Assembly (NCBI GenBank): GCA_021784975.1
Contig: JAJYGU010000369.1
Coordinates: forward strand, 1 to 13,303
Direction of reading: 5' to 3'
From: Planctomycetota bacterium
Lineage (GTDB): Bacteria; Planctomycetota; Planctomycetia; Pirellulales; Thermoguttaceae
DNA: 13,303 bases
Shown: positions 5,530-10,341 of the stretch, piece after piece
How the letters are laid out: every line of letters starts with the position of its first letter
Position numbering within the stretch: position 1 is the stretch's first letter
Program-made: the position numbers and the translations under genes
Notes under the pieces: generated by a model
Seen by the model: the letters and a program-made list of their open reading frames with translations, nothing else
The model's database searches: none
Told to the model about the DNA's origin: nothing

Positions 5530-6813
5530 TCAACAAATCCTTGGCATTTGTTCGCCTGAGAGAAGGTCAACGATCCGCTCGCCGCCAAAGCGTCCGCGCA
5601 GGGCTACGATGTTCGGGTGATCGGCGGTAACAACGCCGATCCGCACCGGGCCGACCGCTCCAGGATGCTCGCGCATGATCTGTAATACGCGCTCGGTGGC
5701 TGCCGGGGCGACCAAGGCCACCAGCCGGCCCTCGTTGGCCACATAGAGTGGGTCGAGGCCCAGCATCTCGCAAGCGGCCGCCACCGGTTCGGCCACGGGA
5801 ATGGCAGTCTCCTCGATCTCCATACCGACGCCGACATCGGCGGCAATCTCGTTGAGTGCAGCGGCAAGACCGCCGCGGGTCAAATCGCGGAGACAATGGA
5901 GATCAGCCCCGGCGGCCAACATCGCTTCGACCAGGTCCGCCAGCGACGCACAGTCGCTTTCCAATGCGCCTTCGAAGGAGAGCCCTTCGCGGACCGACAT
6001 AACGGCCATGCCGTGCCGCCCAAGGTCGCCGCTCAGCAGAATCGCATCGCCGGGCCTGACGCGGGCAGGCGATACCTCGATGCCCGGCGGCACCCAGCCA
6101 ATGCCCGAGGTGTTGATGAATAAGCCGTCGCACTTGCCGCGATCGACCACCTTGGTGTCGCCGGTGACGATGCGGACCCCGGCGGCCCGGGCGGCAGCCG
6201 CCATCGAATCAACCACGCAGCGGAGTGTTTCCAGCGGCAGACCTTCCTCCAAAAGGAAGCCGGCGCTTAGGTAAGCCGGCTTGGCACCGGCCATCGCCAG
6301 GTCGTTGACCGTGCCGCAGACCGCCAGCTTGCCGATGTCGCCGCCGGGAAAGAACAATGGGCTGACGATAAACGAGTCGGTGGTAAACGCCAGCCGGTCG
6401 CTCTCGACGCGGACCACGGCACTGTCGTGCGACGGCGCGACAGGACGCGGGGCGTGGGGCGTGGGCCGTGGAGCGTGGCGCGTGCACGTCCCCTCTCCGG
6501 GCACCGACCGAAGGTTGGTCGGGAGAGGGCTAGGCTGAGGGCATTCTGCGTGAGCGTCCTCGCGACTCACATCCCCACCACCGTCCGCCGTTTGCCGTCT
6601 GCCGTTCTCCCCCTCCCCTCCCCTGCCCTGCCCTTCAGCGAACGCTGAGAGAAACAGGTTCTCAATCAGGCTGCGCATGAGCCGGCCGCCCCCGCCGTGT
6701 GCCATCTGCACGGTGGCGTGGTCGTTCAAAGGCACCGGACACGTGAACTGGAGTTCCGGGATTGCGATTTGTTTCGGATTTCGAGCTTCGGGTTTCGGAT
6801 TTGTTGAGTTCAT
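5530..6813 (-). CDS. hypE: Hydrogenase maturation protein HypE, with a repeat-derived insertion
   Basis: HypE takes a carbamoyl group from HypF on its C-terminal cysteine. It dehydrates the group with ATP to a thiocyanate and passes cyanide to the iron held by HypC-HypD. The family core is complete: AHGGGGRLM (38-46), LAFTTDSFIVSPLFFPGGDIGKLAV, GTVNDLAMAGAKP, GFLLEEGLPLETL, VTGDTKVV, LRDLTRGGLAAALNEIA, YVANEGRLV, and the essential C-terminal PRIC with C427. Two parts are abnormal. Residues 1-17 come from a TTCGGATTT-type repeat, and normal HypE starts near LQFTCPVPL (21-29). Residues of about 62-126 form an R/G/P-rich block absent from relatives, placed between the first helix (LIENLFLSAFAEG) and the SDRLAFTTD strand. 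No stop or frameshift results. The ATG at 6813 overlaps the alpha-galactosidase stop (ATGA), which supports this start; a later GTG at V27 is possible. It is the last gene of the hyp operon. Confidence 0.93.
   Translation of the reverse strand: MNSTNPKPEARNPKQIAIPELQFTCPVPLNDHATVQMAHGGGGRLMRSLIENLFLSAFAEGQGRGGEGENGRRQTADGGGDVSREDAHAECPQPSPLPTNLRSVPGEGTCTRHAPRPTPHAPRPVAPSHDSAVVRVESDRLAFTTDSFIVSPLFFPGGDIGKLAVCGTVNDLAMAGAKPAYLSAGFLLEEGLPLETLRCVVDSMAAAARAAGVRIVTGDTKVVDRGKCDGLFINTSGIGWVPPGIEVSPARVRPGDAILLSGDLGRHGMAVMSVREGLSFEGALESDCASLADLVEAMLAAGADLHCLRDLTRGGLAAALNEIAADVGVGMEIEETAIPVAEPVAAACEMLGLDPLYVANEGRLVALVAPAATERVLQIMREHPGAVGPVRIGVVTADHPNIVALRGRFGGERIVDLLSGEQMPRIC
6436..6631. repeat. Mosaic of microrepeats inserted in frame in hypE
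   Basis: The DNA behind HypE residues of about 62-126 is a string of different simple repeats. A GGGCGTG-type tandem run lies at 6447-6484. A stem-loop with arms CCCTCTCC (6491-6498) and GGAGAGGG (6522-6529) follows. A GCCGTTTGCCGTCTGCCGTT run lies at 6588-6607, and CTCCCCTCCCCTGCCCTGC at 6613-6631. The last unit, and the core of the stem-loop, recur inside hypF. All units avoid stops in the frame used by hypE. Confidence 0.85.
6764..6813. repeat. TTCGGATTT-type repeat forming the hypE start region
   Basis: Variants of the units TTCGGATTT and TTCGAG/TTCGGG follow one another at about 6771-6803 (TTTCGGATTTCGAGCTTCGG, then GTTTCGGATTT). On the - strand this encodes NPKPEARNPKQI, a low-information peptide at the HypE N-terminus. 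The tract begins only nine bases inside the hypE ATG. Confidence 0.75.
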
Positions 6814-8909
6814 CTTTGCGGGATTCCTTCCCGCCCTACCCGCCGATAGGTACAAACGGCGGCACCGGGCCGGCTTCTGATTTGAAAAACGATCCCCTGC
6901 CCCATCAACTCGCGACCGGTCACTCGACGGGACCCCGGCTCGTCCCAGTTCACGACCGCATACTCTGCGGCCGGATCCAGGCCATGCAGCAGATACGCGA
7001 CCGTGGCCTGCGGGCTGAACTTCCGCCGAAACGCCTGCACCACCCCCTCGTCTAGATCGCAGCGGTGAAACTGCCATGCCATCCAGGTGTCGTTCTTTGC
7101 GCTGTAAAGGCTGAGCGGATAATAATCGCCGCAGTAAAGCGGCATGGCTCTCTTGAACTCCTTGACCGCGCGGACCATGCCGTCCCAGGTCTTGTCGTCG
7201 GTAGAATAGAAGTCGGCGGCCAATGCAAAATGGCTTCCTAGACCGCTGCGGCAGTTGTACGGATCGAGGCTGGCGGAGCCGATGCCGGTGATTGGAATCC
7301 ATTGGGCCAGGCCATAGGTGTGGCACTGCTGCCCGATCGGGTCCCAGAGATAATCGCTGCGGGTGAGCACCAACGCGCGGCGGAGCATCTCGAAGTCGAT
7401 CCGCCGCCCGCCGCTGGCGCAGGTGTCCAAGAGCAACCGGGGATGTTCTCGTTTCAGCGTGTCGAAGTAGTCGTATAAGCCCGTGACGTATTTGATTTCA
7501 TTCATCCCCTGCCGGTCGGCGGCCTCGCCATTTCGCCAGAAATAGAGCGGATAGAGGTTGAAATCGTTGCGATAACAGTCGATGCCGATCCGGCCGATCA
7601 TGCCCGACACCTTACGTTTAAGCCAGGCCAGGGCCTGCGGGTTTCCCAGGTTCAGCAAATGAAAGCCGTCGTTTAACTGATAACGCAGGGCCGCCGGGAT
7701 ATCGCCGCCCGGCTTCATGAGCCACTCGGGATGCGCTTGGAAGATCTCGCTGCCCGGCATGACCCGCTCCGGCTCAAACCACAAGAGAAATCGCATGCCC
7801 GCCTTGTGAGCGGCGTCGGCGACCGGCTTCAAACCGTTGGGGAACCGCCCGGGATCGGTTCCAAAATTGCCCACTGCGCGGGCCCAGCCGCTAGGGCCGC
7901 CGGGGCATCGATACCAGCCGGCGTCGATCCACCAGGTGTCGAAGGGGATGTGGTGGGCGGCGATGTTGCCGATCGCTTCGAGCATGTTCTTTTCAGTGGT
8001 TTTCTCAAATGGCACCACCGCGTGCGGCGACGCCGCGCAGGGCGGATCAGCCAGTTCTCGGCCGACGGTGGGCGTGCAGTGCCGCAAGAGAAGCTGACGA
8101 AACAGATTCTGCCCGCGGCGTCGATCGGCCCCCTGCCAGAACAACATGAGAATCGCGGGTGAGCGAATTTCCTCACCGGGATGGAGCCGCAAATGGGTGG
8201 TTTCCATTCCGGCTTGAATGTGCAACGGGGATTGATCGCGGCCCGAGGTCTTCCCTCGCCTGAAGGAGGCGGTCCACTGGCCGGTCCATCCGATGCCTGC
8301 CGCGATTCCGCCGCCGGCAGGATCGGCCAGGTTCCAGAACGGCAGGTCGCCGTCCGACGAGCGGCCGCCGAACGACGCAAGCCGGACGTTTTGGCCGGGA
8401 CCGATAGTGCTTTTCAACGGTTGAAAATCGGTGATTTCCTCGTGGCTGCCCTTGGCATGGTAGAGCGTAAACAGCCTTTGCCCTGGGGTCGCTTCCACGC
8501 GGGTACTTAATGCCCGTACACCTTCCAGAATCGGAGTGTCGGCGTTGCCGAGATTCTTGAAGTACAAAACCCACTCCACTGCGGGAAAATCGTGATAAAT
8601 GGTTGCCACGCAGCGGAGCCTGAGCCCAGTTCGCGGCTCCGAGAGAGCGATCGTTCGTTGGCTGCGCTGTTGGTCGAGGTTCCGCTCCTGCTGCCGTACG
8701 TGCCAGGACGGGAGCAGCCTGGTTGACAGCACGCCATCGTAAACAAACGAGAACGGAAGCCGATCGGGCGTCCGGGCGTCCCAGCGCGACTCGACCCACT
8801 GTCTGGCCGCTTGCAACTCGCTGGCCGAGGGTTCGACGGCCGACGACCTCGACGTCGCGCAAGCCAAGGCGAACACTGTCAAAGCCGTGCATTTCCGCCA
8901 CAAGATCAT
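6810..8909 (-). CDS. Secreted GH36-type (clan GH-D) alpha-galactosidase
   Basis: The predicted protein has 699 residues. It is likely exported and releases alpha-linked galactose (or related sugars) from oligo- or polysaccharides. Residues 1-24 look like a Sec signal peptide: MILWRKC, hydrophobic TALTVFALACA, then SSA before VEP. A beta-rich N-terminal part (about 50-290) precedes the TIM barrel. Barrel motifs are DTWWIDAGWY (324-333), LLWFEPERV (375-383), and YRNDFN (446-451) with D449 as expected nucleophile. TCASGGRRIDFEMLRRA (496-512) and RSD follow, with D519 as expected acid/base. A small C-terminal beta domain follows. The ATG at 8909 follows GGAGG with 5-base spacing and overlaps the hypD stop as ATGA; its own TGA overlaps the hypE start as ATGA. 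A longer upstream frame merely reads hypD out of frame. Its place inside a hyp operon is unusual. Exact substrate specificity cannot be told from sequence. Confidence 0.9.
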   Translation of the reverse strand: MILWRKCTALTVFALACATSRSSAVEPSASELQAARQWVESRWDARTPDRLPFSFVYDGVLSTRLLPSWHVRQQERNLDQQRSQRTIALSEPRTGLRLRCVATIYHDFPAVEWVLYFKNLGNADTPILEGVRALSTRVEATPGQRLFTLYHAKGSHEEITDFQPLKSTIGPGQNVRLASFGGRSSDGDLPFWNLADPAGGGIAAGIGWTGQWTASFRRGKTSGRDQSPLHIQAGMETTHLRLHPGEEIRSPAILMLFWQGADRRRGQNLFRQLLLRHCTPTVGRELADPPCAASPHAVVPFEKTTEKNMLEAIGNIAAHHIPFDTWWIDAGWYRCPGGPSGWARAVGNFGTDPGRFPNGLKPVADAAHKAGMRFLLWFEPERVMPGSEIFQAHPEWLMKPGGDIPAALRYQLNDGFHLLNLGNPQALAWLKRKVSGMIGRIGIDCYRNDFNLYPLYFWRNGEAADRQGMNEIKYVTGLYDYFDTLKREHPRLLLDTCASGGRRIDFEMLRRALVLTRSDYLWDPIGQQCHTYGLAQWIPITGIGSASLDPYNCRSGLGSHFALAADFYSTDDKTWDGMVRAVKEFKRAMPLYCGDYYPLSLYSAKNDTWMAWQFHRCDLDEGVVQAFRRKFSPQATVAYLLHGLDPAAEYAVVNWDEPGSRRVTGRELMGQGIVFQIRSRPGAAVCTYRRVGREGIPQR

Positions 8910-9994
8910 CTTCCCCTCCGGTACTGATAGTATGCCGCGCAGGCCCCCTCCGCGGAAACCATCGGTGCCCCCAGCGGTCGCTCGGGCGTGCAGCGAGTGG
9001 CAAACGCCGGGCACTCGTGCGGGTTCTTGTGGCCCTGCAAAATCTGGCCGGCAATGCAGATCGCCGGCTCCTCGGCGGTGATCTGCGCCACGCCGAACTG
9101 CCGATCGGCGTCGTACTTCGCATAGGTTTCCCGAAGCCCCAATCCGCTGGCCGGAATCTTGCCGATGCCGCGCCACTTGCGTGGCACCACTTCGAAGACC
9201 TCGGTCATCAGCCGCAGGGCCTCGCGGTTGCCTTGCGGCCGGACGGATCGGGCATATTGATTCTCCACCTCGTGGCGGTCCGCCTCCAACTGCCGCACGC
9301 ACCTCAGGATGCCTTGGAGGATGTCGACCGGCTCGAAGCCGGTCACCACAATCGGCACATGGAACTCTTCCGCAATCGGCTTATAGGCATCGAGGCCGGC
9401 CACCGTACAGACGTGGCCGGCAGCCAAGAAGCCCTGCACGCGACTGCCCGGCGCCGAGAGCACCGCCCGCATGGCCGGCGGCACCAGCACCTGCGAAACC
9501 AGCACGCGAAAATTCTCCAAGCCCAGTCGGTCCGCCTGGACCACGGCCATGGCGTTGGCCGGGGCGGTGGTCTCGAAACCGACGGCAAAAAAGACCACTT
9601 GCCGGTCGGGGTGGCGCCGGGCCAGGGCCACGGCGTCCATTGGTGAATAGACGATGCGCACGTCGTGCCCTTGCGACTTGACGGTGAGCAGATCGGTGTG
9701 CGAGCCGGGCACGCGGAGCATGTCGCCGAAGGAACAGAAGATCACCCCCGGCCGGCAGGCAATGGCTGCCGCCTTATCCAACATTTCGATCGGCGTGACG
9801 CACACCGGGCAACCCGGCCCATGGATCAGACTAATCTCGTGGGGCAGCATTTCGTCGAGGCCAAAACGCAGGATGGCGTGCGTCTGGCCGCCGCAAATCT
9901 CCATGATGCTCCACGGCCGAGTGGTGGCGGCGCGAATTGCCGCGGCGAGGCAATGGACGGCAGCCGGATCGCGGTATTCGTCGATGAATCTCAT
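8906..9994 (-). CDS. hypD: Hydrogenase maturation protein HypD
   Basis: HypD is a cytosolic iron-sulfur protein that, with HypC, forms the scaffold on which the Fe(CN)2CO unit of [NiFe]-hydrogenase is built. It is 362 residues long, the usual size. Conserved parts are FIDEYRD at the N-terminus, MEICGGQTHAI with C34, HGPGCPVCVTP with C62 and C65, FFAVGFETTAPANAMA, and GFLAAGHVCTVAG. VVTGFEPVDILQGIL and QVENQYAR-like EVENQYARSV are also present. The [4Fe-4S] ligands are expected at C313, C328 (HECPAF), C335 (TRCTP) and C351 (EGACAAYY). All key cysteines are present, so it should be functional. The ATG at 9994 gives the standard N-terminus but has no ribosome site; the leader is an AGAGGTC repeat that starts right next to the ATG. 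The stop overlaps the alpha-galactosidase start (ATGA). Confidence 0.97.
   Translation of the reverse strand: MRFIDEYRDPAAVHCLAAAIRAATTRPWSIMEICGGQTHAILRFGLDEMLPHEISLIHGPGCPVCVTPIEMLDKAAAIACRPGVIFCSFGDMLRVPGSHTDLLTVKSQGHDVRIVYSPMDAVALARRHPDRQVVFFAVGFETTAPANAMAVVQADRLGLENFRVLVSQVLVPPAMRAVLSAPGSRVQGFLAAGHVCTVAGLDAYKPIAEEFHVPIVVTGFEPVDILQGILRCVRQLEADRHEVENQYARSVRPQGNREALRLMTEVFEVVPRKWRGIGKIPASGLGLRETYAKYDADRQFGVAQITAEEPAICIAGQILQGHKNPHECPAFATRCTPERPLGAPMVSAEGACAAYYQYRRGR
8913..8919 (-). promoter_or_regulatory. Ribosome binding site of the alpha-galactosidase gene, inside hypD
   Basis: On the - strand GGAGGGG lies 3 bases before the ATG at 8909, with the GGAGG core at 5 bases. It is within the last codons of hypD (RRGR). 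Being the strongest such site in the window, it decides the start and suggests coupling of alpha-galactosidase translation to hypD. Confidence 0.75.
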
Positions 9995-10098
9995 CAGGGA
10001 CCAGAGGTCAGAGGTCAGAGGTCAGAGGTCCAGAAGCTTGCGCAGGAAAGGCCGACAACTCAGCCCCCCGATCCCGGACCTCTGACCTCTGGCCCCTG
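9995..10098. repeat. Inverted repeat with AGAGGTC units across the hypC-hypD junction
   Basis: Four tandem AGAGGTC heptamers lie at 10003-10030. The stretch 9995-10016 is the reverse complement of 10077-10098 with one mismatch in 22 (the inner 16 match exactly), separated by 60 bases. The left arm abuts the hypD ATG. The right arm lies in the last codons of hypC (GPEVRG). In RNA the arms could form a long hairpin enclosing the hypC stop and leaving hypD's start codon at its base. Confidence 0.85.
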
Positions 10099-10329
10099 TT
10101 GACCTGCCTCCTCGATCTCCCGCAAATAGGAAAGCGTCTTCTGGGCTTCGGCTTCATCGATGCGGGTAATGGCGAAGCCCACGTGGATCAACACATAGTC
10201 GCCTACTTGGGCCTCGGGCGTGCAGGCCAGACAGGCTTCTTTGATGATGCCGCCGAAGTCGACCTTGCCCATCAGCAGACCATCCTTCTCCTGCCGCTCG
10301 ACCACTTTTCCCGGAACGCCCAAGCACAT
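10060..10329 (-). CDS. hypC: Hydrogenase maturation chaperone HypC
   Basis: HypC is a small chaperone that binds iron together with HypD and then escorts the Fe(CN)2CO unit to the hydrogenase large-subunit precursor. The protein is 89 residues. It begins MCLGVPGKVV with the essential Cys2, and contains VDFGGIIKEACLAC, VGDYVLIHVGFAITRIDEAEA and the helix KTLSYLREIEE. The start at 10329 is fixed by the MCLG motif, since the N-terminal Met must be removed to expose Cys2; the frame is open upstream but reads hypF sequence. A GAGGA ribosome site overlaps the hypF stop. The last 13 residues (QQGPEVRGPGSGG) come from the AGAGGTC repeat and are not part of the normal fold. The gap to hypF is 10 bases and to hypD 65 bases. 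Confidence 0.95.
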   Translation of the reverse strand: MCLGVPGKVVERQEKDGLLMGKVDFGGIIKEACLACTPEAQVGDYVLIHVGFAITRIDEAEAQKTLSYLREIEEAGQQGPEVRGPGSGG

Positions 10330-10336
10330 CGTGCGG

Positions 10337-10341
10337 TCCTC
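10337..10341 (-). promoter_or_regulatory. hypC ribosome binding site overlapping the hypF stop
   Basis: GAGGA on the - strand stands 7 bases before the hypC ATG and shares two bases with the hypF TGA (10340-10342). This fits translational coupling of hypC to hypF and supports the hypC start at 10329. Confidence 0.65.

Noticed and set aside
5530..7326. A single 598-codon - strand frame suggesting a HypE with a long N-terminal extension
   Set aside because: The first 171 codons read the alpha-galactosidase gene in a wrong frame. HypE begins at the ATG at 6813, which overlaps that gene's stop.
8855..8875. Lipobox in the alpha-galactosidase signal peptide (ALAC)
   Set aside because: The residue at -3 is Ala rather than Leu, Val or Ile, and a normal signal peptidase I site (SSA before VEP) follows. 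Lipoprotein anchoring is not supported.
6810..8909. ATGA on both sides of the alpha-galactosidase gene as a target-site duplication of a mobile insertion
   Set aside because: ATGA is the commonest stop/start overlap in operons and needs no transposition. There is no transposase or terminal inverted repeat.
8723..9646. A 307-codon + strand frame across hypD and the alpha-galactosidase start
   Set aside because: It spans two real genes on the other strand, and its translation has no domain-like pattern.
10003..10030. AGAGGTC tandem repeats as a CRISPR-like array
   Set aside because: The units are 7 bases with no spacers, and the other copies are in inverted orientation. This is a simple repeat.
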